Assembly (NCBI RefSeq): GCF_029245835.1
Contig: NZ_JAQWOO010000017.1
Span: 1-64,000 of the forward strand
Direction: 5' to 3'
Source: Algibacter sp.
GTDB lineage: Bacteria; Bacteroidota; Bacteroidia; Flavobacteriales; Flavobacteriaceae
Length of the DNA: 64,000 nucleotides
The position numbers and the translations under genes are program-made. The notes beneath the pieces are model-generated. The model did not search any database. It saw only the letters and a program-made list of their open reading frames with translations, and was not told the DNA's origin. Within the stretch, counting starts at the first letter, position 1. Each line of letters opens with the position of its first letter. Positions 25,758 through 35,643 of this stretch are shown here, in pieces.

Positions 25758-27452
25758 ATGTCACAATTATCTGAGCAAGAGCTTGTAAGAAGAGAAAAAC
25801 TAGAAAAATTACGCGAATTAGGCATTAACCCTTATCCTGCTGATTTATACCCCGTTAAAGACACATCAAAATCTATTAAAAAAGATTTCAAGGAAGGAAA
25901 TAAGGTGATTATTGCCGGCCGCTTAATGTCTAGACGTATACAAGGAAATGCTAGTTTTGCTGAGTTACAAGATGCAGAAGGACGTATTCAAGTGTACTTT
26001 AATAGAGATGAAATTTGTACTGGTGATAATAAAAGCAAGTATAATGATATTTATAAAAAACTGCTAGATATTGGTGATTTTATTGGTATTGAAGGTGATT
26101 TATTTACCACTAAGGTTGGTGAAAAAACGGTGATGGTGAAAAACTTTACTCTATTAAGTAAAGCACTTAAACCGTTACCACTACCGAGAACTGATGCTGA
26201 AGGAAAAGTGCATGATGCGTTTACCGACCCAGAGCAACGTTACAGACAACGCTATGCAGATTTAGTCGTAAATCCGCAGGTTAAAGAGGTGTTTGTAAAG
26301 CGCACTAAATTGTTCAATGCCATGCGCCAGTTTTTTAATGATGCTGGGTATTTTGAAGTTGAAACTCCTGTTTTGCAACCTATTCCGGGTGGTGCAGCGG
26401 CGCGCCCGTTTATAACACATCATAACGCTTTAGATATTCCGTTATACATGCGAATTGCTAACGAATTATATTTAAAAAGATTGATTGTTGGTGGTTTTGA
26501 TGGGGTTTATGAGTTTTCAAAAAACTTTAGAAATGAGGGTATGGACAGAACACATAACCCTGAGTTTACTGCCATGGAAATTTACGTAGCTTATAAAGAT
26601 TACAATTGGATGATGGATTTCTGTGAGCGCTTATTAGAATATTGCGCTATTGCTGTTAATGGGACTACGAAAGCTACTTTTGGAAAACATGAAATTGATT
26701 TTAAAGCACCTTACGCCAGAGTAACAATGGCAGACTCTATAAAACATTTTACTGGTTTTGATATTACTGGAAAAACTGAAGATGAGATTAGACAAGCAGC
26801 TAAAGATTTGGGTGTTGAGGTTGATGCAACCATGGGCAAAGGGAAGCTGATTGATGAGATTTTTGGTGAGAAATGTGAGGGTAATTATATACAGCCAACT
26901 TACATTACAGACTACCCGAAAGAGATGAGCCCTTTATGTAAAGAACATCGAGATAACCCTGAATTAACAGAACGTTTTGAGCTTATGGTTTGTGGTAAAG
27001 AAATTGCAAATGCTTATTCTGAACTTAACGACCCTATTGACCAACGTGAGCGTTTTGAGCATCAATTAAAATTGGCGGCAAAAGGTGATGATGAAGCAAC
27101 CGAATTTATTGATCATGACTTTTTACGTGCTTTAGAATACGGTATGCCACCAACATCTGGAATGGGAATTGGTATGGATAGATTGATTATGTTTTTAACA
27201 AATAACCAATCTATACAAGAGGTTTTATTCTTTCCGCAAATGCGACCAGAGAAAAAGCCTTTAGCTATCAGTGATGATGCTAAAGCAGTTTTTGAAGTTT
27301 TAAAGAAAGTTGAAAAATTAACTTTGATTGATTTAAAGTCGCAGTCAGGTTTATCAAATAAAAAGTGGGATAAAACCATTAAAGAATTAACTAAAAACAA
27401 TCTGGCAAAGGTTGAGAAAACTGATGACGGCTTATTTGTTGGTGTAGTATAG
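25758..27452 (+). CDS. lysS: Lysyl-tRNA synthetase (class II)
   Basis: A 564-residue class II enzyme that charges tRNA-Lys. The N-terminal OB-fold anticodon domain is at about 55-165 (VIIAGRLMSRRIQGNASFAE). Class II motif 2 (KNFRNEGMDRTHNPEFTAME) and motif 3 (GMGIGMDRLIMFL) are clear. The C-terminus carries about 65 extra residues beyond the usual end (EKKPLAISDDAKAVFEVLKK...), a helical tail also found in other Flavobacteriia. It is followed by a good terminator. Confidence 0.97.
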   Translation: MSQLSEQELVRREKLEKLRELGINPYPADLYPVKDTSKSIKKDFKEGNKVIIAGRLMSRRIQGNASFAELQDAEGRIQVYFNRDEICTGDNKSKYNDIYKKLLDIGDFIGIEGDLFTTKVGEKTVMVKNFTLLSKALKPLPLPRTDAEGKVHDAFTDPEQRYRQRYADLVVNPQVKEVFVKRTKLFNAMRQFFNDAGYFEVETPVLQPIPGGAAARPFITHHNALDIPLYMRIANELYLKRLIVGGFDGVYEFSKNFRNEGMDRTHNPEFTAMEIYVAYKDYNWMMDFCERLLEYCAIAVNGTTKATFGKHEIDFKAPYARVTMADSIKHFTGFDITGKTEDEIRQAAKDLGVEVDATMGKGKLIDEIFGEKCEGNYIQPTYITDYPKEMSPLCKEHRDNPELTERFELMVCGKEIANAYSELNDPIDQRERFEHQLKLAAKGDDEATEFIDHDFLRALEYGMPPTSGMGIGMDRLIMFLTNNQSIQEVLFFPQMRPEKKPLAISDDAKAVFEVLKKVEKLTLIDLKSQSGLSNKKWDKTIKELTKNNLAKVEKTDDGLFVGVV

Positions 27453-27474
27453 AACTAACTAAAATCCAAATATT

Positions 27475-27511
27475 AAAAAAGCCAGTAATTTTAAAATTAC
27501 CGGCTTTTTTT
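27475..27511 (+). terminator. Terminator of lysS
   Basis: AAAAGCCAGTAATTTT pairs with AAAATTACCGGCTTTT (one mismatch) and ends in a T run. It is 22 nt past the stop codon. Confidence 0.85.
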
Positions 27512-27779
27512 AACTAACCAAACTAACTAAACTAACTAAACTCATTACAAATAGAGTCAATTATTTTGATGTGTAAAAACCTTTTAGGAATGTTTAACAG
27601 TAACTATTCGTTTTTTAATTTTTCTTTAAGAGTTTACGATTAGGTATGTTAATTTTTTAAGAAAATAGTAAGTTTAGTTTAAACTAAAACCTTTTTATTT
27701 AGTCTACACCTTAATAGTTTTTAACGGTTTAATATTAAATAAGTTGTTATATTTATTTAAAAAAAAAGCATCTTAAAGC

Positions 27780-30260
27780 ATGATTAAAAAAATAGTCTTA
27801 GTCGTTACGATTATCTCGTTTCTATCTTTTACTCTAGTTAGTAATTTTAGAGAACTTGTCATTGAAAAATTAGCAAACTATACTGATAATTATCCTGAAA
27901 AAATATATGTACAAACCGACAAACCTTACTACGCAGCAGGAGATGATATTTGGTACACCGCATATTTAGTTAATGGTACAAGCCATAGAAAATCCAATAT
28001 TAGTAATGTTATTTATGTTGAACTGATAAACGACCAAGACAGTGTTTTATTAAAAAAGCAACTTTACACTAATGATTTGAGTGCTAATGGTGATTTTAAA
28101 ACAAGGAAGAATTGGAAGCCTGGCAACTATTCGCTTAGAGCTTACACAAACTATATGAGAAATAATGGTACGGATTATTTTTTTCAAACTAAAATCCCAA
28201 TATGGAATATTTCTGAGAAACCCCTCCTTATAGACGATAATATAAAACTAACAGAAATAGAAACGATTAAAGCCTCTTCAAATAGGCCTCCTGAAATTGG
28301 TTTTTATCCTGAAGGGGGTTATTTAGTCAACAACCTATCTTCAAAAATTGGCATAAAAGTTAAAAACATAATTAATGATAACTTTAAACTTACTGGAACA
28401 ATAAAAGATTCTAATCACAAAATAATCATGTCTTTTGAAACCTATAAATTTGGTTTGAGCGCTATAAAACTAACACCTGAACCAAATAAAACCTATTATG
28501 CTAGTATTATTCATAATGATAAAGAAATAAAATATCCACTTCCTAAAGCTTTACCCAACGGATATAATTTAGATATTATAAATAGCGGTAAACAAATTCT
28601 TCTCCAAGTATCATCAAACACATCAATTGGTTTAAGAAATACCTTTTTAGTAGCGCACCAGCGTGGAAAATTAGTTTATGAAAAACTAGAGCGTGAGGAC
28701 AAAAGCACCTATAAAATAAGAATAGATACTAAATTTTTATTAGATGGTGTTACATGTTTTACACTTTTTGATGGCGATGGCAAACCGGTTTGCGAAAGAC
28801 TCGTTTATATTGACAACCCAGAAAACAGTATAAACGTTAATATGGAAATAGACAATCCATTACCAAAAACTCGAGACAAAATATCAATGCAACTAGATTT
28901 AACAGATAAAATTGGTAATGCTGCATTTGGTAATCTTTCTATGTCTATTACAGATATAGATGCCATAGAACATAATACTAAAAGTGAAAATATAAAAACG
29001 TATCTATTATTAAATTCTGATTTAAGAGGTCATATTGAGGACCCTGGATATTTCTTTGAAAAAGAAAATGATTATAGAAGACGTTTTTTACTGGATTTAC
29101 TTATGCTAACTCATGGTTGGAGGCGTTTTTCATGGGAAAATATTTTATACAAAAACAACTACAAAAACCTAGAGTTTGAACCTGAAAAAGGCATTTATAT
29201 CTCAGGTTATACAGCACAATCAACAGGATTAAAAAAACAAACATCTGCCGCAACTCGACTTACTTTTATTGGCAATCCACCATACCAAACCAAACAACAA
29301 TCCAACATAAATGGGGTATTTAAATATGGCCCTTTTATATTTAAGGATACTATTTCTACATTGATAGAAGCTCGTGTGAAAGATTTTAAATCTGATAATG
29401 ATAAAAATAATCGCTTTATTTCTATCAATTTACACGATCAATTGGCTAATAGCCCAGAGGTAAAAAGTGGTTCTATAAATACTATTTTAAAAAACAGCAT
29501 TATCGATTCAACTAAAATTAATAGTTTCTTAAAACAAGCTGAAAAAATCTCTAAACTTGATTCTGAATATTTAAAAGCTACAACTTTGCTTGATGAAATT
29601 ATTATTACTGCTCAAAAGAAATCAGAAGAAGATAAAAGAGAAGAGGAATTAGATTCCAGAACACTTCATGGAAGCCCTAATCGGAGATTAGATTTATCTA
29701 AATATGAGAATCAACGTTTTTTTAATATTATAGACTTAATAAACCAACTTCCCGGTGTGACCGCTTTTAATGATAGTATTTCAATTAGAAATCAAGGTAC
29801 CCCCCAAATCTTGCTTGATGGTATAGTGGTTGGAATAGAAGGTATTCTTTTTCTAACAGGAGTAGACATCGATTTTATTGATGTTTTAGATGGTGCAGAA
29901 GCGGCAATGTATAGCAATAGTTCAAACGGTGTTATTGCAATTTATAGTAGAACAGGCAATTTCTCAAGCACTTCTAATGTAAAACGTAAACCCGGAATTA
30001 TCGATTTTACTGCTACAGGTTTTTATAGTGGAAGAGAGTTTTATGCTCCCAATCATTTAGATACTTTTGAGGACGCTACAAAACCAGACATAAGAACTAC
30101 GCTACATTGGGAACCCAAAATAATACTTTCTGAAACATCAAATAAAGCTGAAATTTCATTTTTTACCAGTGATTCTAAAAGTAATTACGCTATAAAAATT
30201 GAGGGCGTTACAGATACGGGCATTCCTGTTTATCATTTATCAACTTTTGAAGTAGATTAG
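27780..30260 (+). CDS. Secreted protein with MG2-like N-terminus and a TonB-plug-like C-terminal domain
   Basis: An 826-residue protein with a leader (about 1-22). At 35-145, EKIYVQTDKPYYAAGDDIWY and GNYSLRAYTNYMRN match the MG2 (alpha-2-macroglobulin-like) domain found in Bacteroidota surface proteins. Residues 145-610 are beta-rich with unknown folds. Residues 615-745 form a TonB-dependent-receptor plug (TLLDEIIITAQKK, DLINQLPGVTAFNDSISIRN, ILLDGIVV, DVLDGAEAAMYSN, NGVIAIYSRTG). No 22-strand barrel follows, so it cannot be a transporter by itself. It may pair with another outer-membrane protein. 327 bp separate it from lysS. Confidence 0.75.
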   Translation: MIKKIVLVVTIISFLSFTLVSNFRELVIEKLANYTDNYPEKIYVQTDKPYYAAGDDIWYTAYLVNGTSHRKSNISNVIYVELINDQDSVLLKKQLYTNDLSANGDFKTRKNWKPGNYSLRAYTNYMRNNGTDYFFQTKIPIWNISEKPLLIDDNIKLTEIETIKASSNRPPEIGFYPEGGYLVNNLSSKIGIKVKNIINDNFKLTGTIKDSNHKIIMSFETYKFGLSAIKLTPEPNKTYYASIIHNDKEIKYPLPKALPNGYNLDIINSGKQILLQVSSNTSIGLRNTFLVAHQRGKLVYEKLEREDKSTYKIRIDTKFLLDGVTCFTLFDGDGKPVCERLVYIDNPENSINVNMEIDNPLPKTRDKISMQLDLTDKIGNAAFGNLSMSITDIDAIEHNTKSENIKTYLLLNSDLRGHIEDPGYFFEKENDYRRRFLLDLLMLTHGWRRFSWENILYKNNYKNLEFEPEKGIYISGYTAQSTGLKKQTSAATRLTFIGNPPYQTKQQSNINGVFKYGPFIFKDTISTLIEARVKDFKSDNDKNNRFISINLHDQLANSPEVKSGSINTILKNSIIDSTKINSFLKQAEKISKLDSEYLKATTLLDEIIITAQKKSEEDKREEELDSRTLHGSPNRRLDLSKYENQRFFNIIDLINQLPGVTAFNDSISIRNQGTPQILLDGIVVGIEGILFLTGVDIDFIDVLDGAEAAMYSNSSNGVIAIYSRTGNFSSTSNVKRKPGIIDFTATGFYSGREFYAPNHLDTFEDATKPDIRTTLHWEPKIILSETSNKAEISFFTSDSKSNYAIKIEGVTDTGIPVYHLSTFEVD

Positions 30261-30262
30261 AA

Positions 30263-31087
30263 TTAATTCAACATCATTTCCATGTTATAATGATAACTAT
30301 CGAAAGCACTTAAATTACTATGTCTTCCACCTTCAAAAGTTACAAATGTGGTGTTCTTTTTTGGCGAAGCTTCAAATAGTTTTTTAGCTGATTCATAAGG
30401 AACAACTCTGTCATCAGTTCCATGAAGCATCAAAATTGGGCAATCCGTTTCTTTAACAAACTGATAACTCGGCATTTTATATTTTAAAAATGGCTTTATA
30501 GGAAATATTGGAAATCTAGATTGAGCTACATCCAAAACACTATAAAAAGGCGTTTCCAAAATCAGTTGTTTTGGATGATTTAAAGAAGCAATATTTGTAG
30601 CTATACCTGTTCCTAAGGAACGGCCATAAATAGTGATAGCGTCTTCATTATATCGCGCTTTCAAATAATCATAACAATATTGCGCGTCATGATAAAGCGC
30701 CTTTTCAGTTAATTTACCTTTACTTTTCCCATAAGTTCTGTAATCCATCACTAAAACATCATACTTTTTTTTAACAAAATATTCAGCTAAAGTTCCCCAA
30801 CGAGACAAATCGCCTGCATTTCCATGAAAAAAAAGCACAACACCTTTAGGCTGTTCTACCTTAAAATGAATCGCATTTATAATAGCATTATCTTCTGTAT
30901 TAAAAAATAATTCTTCAAAAGGGTACGAAAATTGATAAGCATAGTTTTCTTCTAATGTTGTTGGTAAAAACATTATTTTCTCTTGAAAAAAATACAATAA
31001 AGATCCAACCATAAGGTAGATAGTAATTAAAACTATAAACGCTTTTTTAAGCCTTTGTTTTAGAGGGTTTTGAGGTGTGTTTAACAT
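30263..31087 (-). CDS. Alpha/beta hydrolase, membrane-anchored (tandem paralogue 1)
   Basis: A 274-residue protein with an N-terminal membrane segment (AFIVLITIYLMVGSLLYFF). The fold is shown by VVLFFHGNAGDLSRW (oxyanion loop), IYGRSLGTGIATNIA (nucleophile Ser in GRSLG), and TDDRVVPYESAKKL with GGRHSN (Asp and His). It resembles FAM108/ABHD13-type serine hydrolases. It starts within the last 41 bp of the neighbour, and the two proteins share layout and motifs, so they are a tandem duplication. Substrate unknown. Confidence 0.85.
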   Translation of the reverse strand: MLNTPQNPLKQRLKKAFIVLITIYLMVGSLLYFFQEKIMFLPTTLEENYAYQFSYPFEELFFNTEDNAIINAIHFKVEQPKGVVLFFHGNAGDLSRWGTLAEYFVKKKYDVLVMDYRTYGKSKGKLTEKALYHDAQYCYDYLKARYNEDAITIYGRSLGTGIATNIASLNHPKQLILETPFYSVLDVAQSRFPIFPIKPFLKYKMPSYQFVKETDCPILMLHGTDDRVVPYESAKKLFEASPKKNTTFVTFEGGRHSNLSAFDSYHYNMEMMLN

Positions 31088-31925
31088 GAATACTCGTCGT
31101 TGATAAATCGATATCTTGAGGTTTACTATTTAATATATCATGAATCATTTCATGGTACGATTCAAAATTATTTAAATTTTTGTGTCCGCCTCCAATAACG
31201 GTATGTAATTTAGTGAGTTTAGGATTTACTTGCGATAATTTTACACTGGTTTTATAAGGAATCAGATTATCATTAGTGCCATGAATAATATGAATTGGGC
31301 ACTTTACATATTTCAACCATTTATAAGTAGGTAACGGATATTTTATAAGTAATGACAATGGCATAAAAGGCGCATAACGGGCAGTTACCTTTGTTAAACT
31401 ATAATATGGTGCATCTAAAACTAGCATTTTAGGATTATTCATAGAAGCTAATTTAGCTGCAAAACCTGAACCTAAAGACCTGCCGTAAAGTATAATTCTG
31501 TCTTCATCGGTACGTTCTTTAATTTTATTATATACTTCTTGTAAATCTCTTTTGATAGCTTTTTGTGAACGTCTGCCTGTACTTTTACCAAACCCTCGGT
31601 AATCAACCATCAAGACATTATAACCATGTCTAGTAAAATCTACAGCAAATTTACCCCATCCTTTAATACTTTTAGAATTTCCTTTTAGATACAATACGAT
31701 ACCTTTCGATTCACTTTTTGGCTTAAATAAAACACCATTAATTATTGCGCCATCTCTGGTTTCAAGGTTATGTTCTACAATATCCTGATTTTCGTAATAA
31801 AACTCAAAATCCTTAGGAAGTTTTTCTGGTTTAAATAACATATAATCTTGTAAATAATACAAAGCAATACTTATTGCAACATAAGCAATAAAAATTATAG
31901 CAAGTATATCTAACCAATATGGCAT
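31047..31925 (-). CDS. Alpha/beta hydrolase, membrane-anchored (tandem paralogue 2)
   Basis: The chosen start is ATG 31925 (MPYWLDILAII); a TTG nine codons upstream is less likely. A membrane segment (LDILAIIFIAYVAISIALYY) leads into a hydrolase: GIVLYLKGNSKSIKGWG (the usual His in the oxyanion HG loop is a Lys here), LYGRSLGSGFAAKLA (nucleophile Ser), TNDNLIPYKTSVKL, GGGHKN. The 3' end overlaps the start of the paralogue at 30263-31087 by 41 bp. The two are 40-50% similar by eye and are likely translated together. Confidence 0.82.
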   Translation of the reverse strand: MPYWLDILAIIFIAYVAISIALYYLQDYMLFKPEKLPKDFEFYYENQDIVEHNLETRDGAIINGVLFKPKSESKGIVLYLKGNSKSIKGWGKFAVDFTRHGYNVLMVDYRGFGKSTGRRSQKAIKRDLQEVYNKIKERTDEDRIILYGRSLGSGFAAKLASMNNPKMLVLDAPYYSLTKVTARYAPFMPLSLLIKYPLPTYKWLKYVKCPIHIIHGTNDNLIPYKTSVKLSQVNPKLTKLHTVIGGGHKNLNNFESYHEMIHDILNSKPQDIDLSTTSIHVKHTSKPSKTKA

Positions 31926-31973
31926 GTGTGGTGTTTGAATACTAATATACAATAAAAAAAGAGTTCGTATTTT

Positions 31974-32005
31974 AAAACCTCGCTACCATAAAGCAACGAG
32001 GTTTT
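31974..32005 (-). terminator. Probable terminator between the yiaA-like gene and the hydrolase pair
   Basis: AAAACCTCG (31974-31982) pairs with CGAGGTTTT (31997-32005), 9 bp, followed on the minus strand by an A/T-rich tract. It lies downstream of the yiaA-like stop at 32075. Confidence 0.55.
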
Positions 32006-32074
32006 GGGTTAACTAACCAATCATCAAAAAAAATGCTTCAAATTCTTTTTTGTTTTGATAACTTATTCAAATCA

Positions 32075-32557
32075 CTATTTATCTTCATCAATATTTCTAT
32101 CAATATATTGAACATCCCTAGTGTTTTTTTGTACTGCAATAGCAGCAAACAAACTTAAAAGGAAAGACATTCCATAAAACCCTTTTTCGCTTAACAGTAA
32201 ATCGGCATTCCAAAGTCCAATAATTAATAACGCAATTGAAATCATTGTTGTAAACCAGCTAATACTATAATAAATATCTGTAACAGGAATAGCTTCCATT
32301 TTATCTCTAACCGCTTTTTGAACAGATATTACTGAAAATAGCCCAAAGAGCAATATGGTAAAATAGTATCCTTTTTCATTAAGCATCATCTCTGCATTCC
32401 ATAAACCAATACAGTAAGACGTCATACCAATTAATAAAGCAGTCCATGAGGCACCAATAAATGCTGATGTTGGTTTTTGGTCATACACTTTAATTTCTTT
32501 TTTAAGTTTCGTTTCTTTTGATGTTTCATCTACTGAAACCGTTGTTTGATAATTCAT
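32075..32557 (-). CDS. yiaA: YiaA/YiaB-family inner-membrane protein
   Basis: A 160-residue protein with two repeats of the YiaA/B two-helix domain (PF05360): [20 protein letters not shown] with [20 protein letters not shown], then [20 protein letters not shown] with [20 protein letters not shown]. Each repeat has two helices and the 'GLWNA...L.EKG.Y' motif. A charged N-terminal tail precedes it. Role unknown; E. coli YiaA is a small membrane protein of unknown function. Single gene. Confidence 0.88.
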   Translation of the reverse strand: MNYQTTVSVDETSKETKLKKEIKVYDQKPTSAFIGASWTALLIGMTSYCIGLWNAEMMLNEKGYYFTILLFGLFSVISVQKAVRDKMEAIPVTDIYYSISWFTTMISIALLIIGLWNADLLLSEKGFYGMSFLLSLFAAIAVQKNTRDVQYIDRNIDEDK

Positions 32558-32709
32558 AATTTTTTTGTTTTAATGATTACAGAGCAAAACTGCAAAACAT
32601 GTTAAACATTTGAAACACAATATTCTATTAAAACTAACGATATAAAATTATAATAATAATTTAAATACATTATATTTATTAATTATTACTAAATTTTACT
32701 GACGACTAA

Positions 32710-34230
32710 ATGAATAATTTAAATGATATAATTTCTACATTTTCAACAGAAAACCAACAGAAATTCATCACCTATTTAGAAAAAAAGAACAAACGAAACG
32801 ATACTAAAAACATCGAGCTATTCAATCTACTTTTAAAAAATGAATTAAGCTCAAAGGACGTTTGCGCAAAACTTTACGGCAATCAAAAAAAAGAGGCTTA
32901 TCATGCTTTACGGAAACGCTTGCACGAATCTTTGATAGATTTTACAGCAAACCAAAGTCTACAAGAAGAAAACTCAACTAACATGCAAATTATTAAATAC
33001 ATTCTTGCATCAAAATCATTTTTACAACAAAAACAATATAAAGTCGCTTATAAAATATTGAATAGAGCTGAAAAACTAGCAGTAGGCCAAGACTTGTTTC
33101 CCTATTTAAACGAAATTTATAACATCAAAATTCAATATACCTACGCAAACCCTTCAGTAGATATGGATGCGCTTATTTTAAAATTCAAAAGCAATCAAAA
33201 AAAAATTCTTTTAGAAGACGAACTCAATATTGTTTATGCAAAAATCAGACAAACTCTTAAGAGCATTTCATATCATGGAGAGGTTCTAGATTTTCAAACG
33301 ATTTTAGCCAACACAATCAAAATACACCAAATAGATTTAAATGATTCTATGTCTTTTAAATCACTATATCAATTAGTAACTATTTCAAGCATTTCAGCAT
33401 TCATAACCAAAGATTATTTAAACATAGAACCTTTTTTAATCGATACCTACAAATCAATTATCACTTATAAAAACAAAGAGAAACAACCTTACTATCATAT
33501 TCAAATCTTATATGCCATAGCAAATACACTTTTCAGAAATAAAAAATTTAATGCGTCCGTATCCTATTTAAATCTCATGCATGAGCACATGAATTTAAAC
33601 AGAAAAAAACACTACAATAATTTCAAACTAAAATACAATCTATTAAAATCGCTAAACTATAACTACAGTAACGAACAAGAAAAGGCCATACAAACTCTAG
33701 AGCCATTAACAAAAATAAAACACCAAAACACAGAAACACTATTGGATATTCGCTTAAGTTTAATCGTGTTTTATTTTCAAAAAAACAACTTAAATAAGGC
33801 TCAAAACATACTTTCAAAACTTTATCATACCGACCCATGGTATACAAATAAAGCTGGTAAAGAATGGGTTATTAAAAAAAACCTTATTGAAATACTATTA
33901 CACATTGAATTACAGAATATCAACTTGGTTGAATCTAAATTACTAAGTTTTAAAAGAAGTTATTACACGTATTTAAAAAGCATTAATCAGCATCGTGTTA
34001 TAACCTATTTAGGTTTTGTTGAAATGTATTATAAAAACCCTAGAATTGTATCTACACAAAAATTTAAAGACCAAGTTAAAAATGGTTTTGATTGGCTAGA
34101 AACCCACAAAGAAGATATTTTTGTAATAAGCTTTTACAGCTGGCTTAAAAGCAAAATGAATAACACAGACTTATACCAAACCACATTAGAGTTAATAAAA
34201 CAAGCACAAAAAGAATTAACCAATCCATAA
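32710..34230 (+). CDS. Helical (TPR-like) cytoplasmic protein of unknown function
   Basis: A 506-residue protein, Lys/Asn/Leu rich, with no signal peptide or membrane segment. A short start, MNNLNDIISTFSTENQQKFI, leads into a globular N-terminus with AYHALRKRLHESLIDFTANQ. From about residue 85 to 500 helix pairs such as YKVAYKILNRAEKLA, FNASVSYLNLMHEHM, KAIQTLEPLTKI and LNKAQNILSKLYHTD suggest TPR-like superhelical repeats. I recall similar proteins in Flavobacteriaceae but know no function. The next gene, an outer-membrane protein, starts 35 bp on. Confidence 0.65.
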   Translation: MNNLNDIISTFSTENQQKFITYLEKKNKRNDTKNIELFNLLLKNELSSKDVCAKLYGNQKKEAYHALRKRLHESLIDFTANQSLQEENSTNMQIIKYILASKSFLQQKQYKVAYKILNRAEKLAVGQDLFPYLNEIYNIKIQYTYANPSVDMDALILKFKSNQKKILLEDELNIVYAKIRQTLKSISYHGEVLDFQTILANTIKIHQIDLNDSMSFKSLYQLVTISSISAFITKDYLNIEPFLIDTYKSIITYKNKEKQPYYHIQILYAIANTLFRNKKFNASVSYLNLMHEHMNLNRKKHYNNFKLKYNLLKSLNYNYSNEQEKAIQTLEPLTKIKHQNTETLLDIRLSLIVFYFQKNNLNKAQNILSKLYHTDPWYTNKAGKEWVIKKNLIEILLHIELQNINLVESKLLSFKRSYYTYLKSINQHRVITYLGFVEMYYKNPRIVSTQKFKDQVKNGFDWLETHKEDIFVISFYSWLKSKMNNTDLYQTTLELIKQAQKELTNP

Positions 34231-34265
34231 TTTATTATTATTTAAAGTTTACCTATTTTTACGCG

Positions 34266-35483
34266 ATGTTAAAAAAAGTACTTTTTTTTATTCTATGTCT
34301 TTGTGGTTTAATAGCCACTGCACAACAAAAAGATAGCTTATCATTTAAAAATGGAATAGAAAAACCAAGCATCTTATCTACACATCATTTTGGTATATTT
34401 AGCTCTCGTATAAACACCAATTTTAAATATAAGCCATCAAAAAAAACAACTTTAGACTTTAATTATACTAGCGGAAATAATTTTCATCCATTTGTTGAAG
34501 CTTATTACCCCAAGGATCCTGCCGTTAGAAAACAACTAAATCAAATAAAATGGCATGATCGCCCTTTTACTTTTATAGACCAAGAAAACACGCCTGCCGA
34601 TTACATGAATATTGTTATTGATGCTGTCATAAAAGAATTTAGAGTAACAGCCAACATCACAATCAACAAACAACATGAATTGTCAATTACCATGCGCAAC
34701 TACCTAATTACCAGAGGAAAACATCCGTTTTCTTTATTCACAAGTGATGAAGGTATTGAATGGTTTCACAGCAATATAGCTGGAGGCGAAGATCCCTTCG
34801 GGAGACGTTATTATGGTTTAAACCAAGTTAATTTTAGATATCAAGACAGAAATGGCAACACATTAAACCTTAATAATAATGCTTTTTTTACAGGCGGGCT
34901 TGAAGTTAGCCACTATTACTACCCAAAACTTTCAATCAATAAAACTAGAAATATTTACTTAAATTTTGGCACACATTTAGGCTGGAACACTTCTAGATTT
35001 AATGCCTCAATAGACGCTGGTATCTCCGCAAATGCCATAAAAAAAGTGTCTTTAAAAAATAATTACGAATTAAATTTTGCGTTTGGTGCTAACCTATTAC
35101 ATAAAAACCTCATTAATTTTAGAGATGTTATAGACTTAGGAAATAACCGCTACCTTGGTACTTTAGAGGGCGAAATAGAAATAACCAAATACACAAAAAA
35201 AGGAAATTTTAATGCCTTCGGAATAAACTATCAAGTGCAATCTCGATACAATAAAAAAGAAGAAGCCGGCTACTTTAAGCTACTAGGAAAATGGCGCGAA
35301 ATAAATGGAGGCTGGCAAAATGGGGTTTACTCACTCTACGAGCCACAAGTCAACTGGAATTTCATCTACACCTACGGTACGCCAAAATTCTTACTATCCA
35401 TTTTTGCAAAGCAAGATTTTCTTGTAAACAACGCACCAGATTTCCAAACAGGTATCAATCTGAAAATCCCCATAAAAAAGTAA
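34266..35483 (+). CDS. Outer-membrane beta-barrel protein of unknown function
   Basis: A 405-residue protein with a signal peptide (about 1-19, IATAQQ). The rest consists of alternating amphipathic beta-strands (FGIFSSRINTNFKYKPSKKT, VTANITINKQHELSITMRNY, NIYLNFGTHLGWNTSRFNAS, FNAFGINYQVQSRYNKKEEA) and ends NAPDFQTGINLKIPIKK. This fits an outer-membrane barrel of about 16 strands. It is read with the helical protein upstream (35-bp gap). Specific family not recognised. Confidence 0.7.
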   Translation: MLKKVLFFILCLCGLIATAQQKDSLSFKNGIEKPSILSTHHFGIFSSRINTNFKYKPSKKTTLDFNYTSGNNFHPFVEAYYPKDPAVRKQLNQIKWHDRPFTFIDQENTPADYMNIVIDAVIKEFRVTANITINKQHELSITMRNYLITRGKHPFSLFTSDEGIEWFHSNIAGGEDPFGRRYYGLNQVNFRYQDRNGNTLNLNNNAFFTGGLEVSHYYYPKLSINKTRNIYLNFGTHLGWNTSRFNASIDAGISANAIKKVSLKNNYELNFAFGANLLHKNLINFRDVIDLGNNRYLGTLEGEIEITKYTKKGNFNAFGINYQVQSRYNKKEEAGYFKLLGKWREINGGWQNGVYSLYEPQVNWNFIYTYGTPKFLLSIFAKQDFLVNNAPDFQTGINLKIPIKK

Positions 35484-35490
35484 ATTATTT

Positions 35491-35643
35491 GGGCGTTACC
35501 ACAAGGGTCGCGCTTTCCACTATATCTTTTTAAAGTCGTTAATGCGAATAGTAAGCTAACGTCATGGTCTGTTAAACCATCGTTCCAAAACACGCTTTTC
35601 TCTTATGAGCTTTAAAAAGGATGCCGTTTCAATCTCTAACGCA
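35491..35643 (-). repeat. Dispersed repeat, copy 3 (inverted, with a longer middle)
   Basis: On the minus strand it starts GCGTTAGAGATTGAAACGG and ends GACCCTTGTGGTAACGCCC. The ends match copies 1 and 2, while the middle of about 100 bp is different and longer. This copy is therefore in the opposite orientation to the other two. It lies just after the barrel-protein gene. No reading frame of note crosses it. Confidence 0.7.

Noticed and set aside
27512-27543. Short AACTAACTA tandem repeat after the lysS terminator
   Set aside because: Three imperfect 9-bp units; looks like simple sequence slippage and not a CRISPR or regulatory array.
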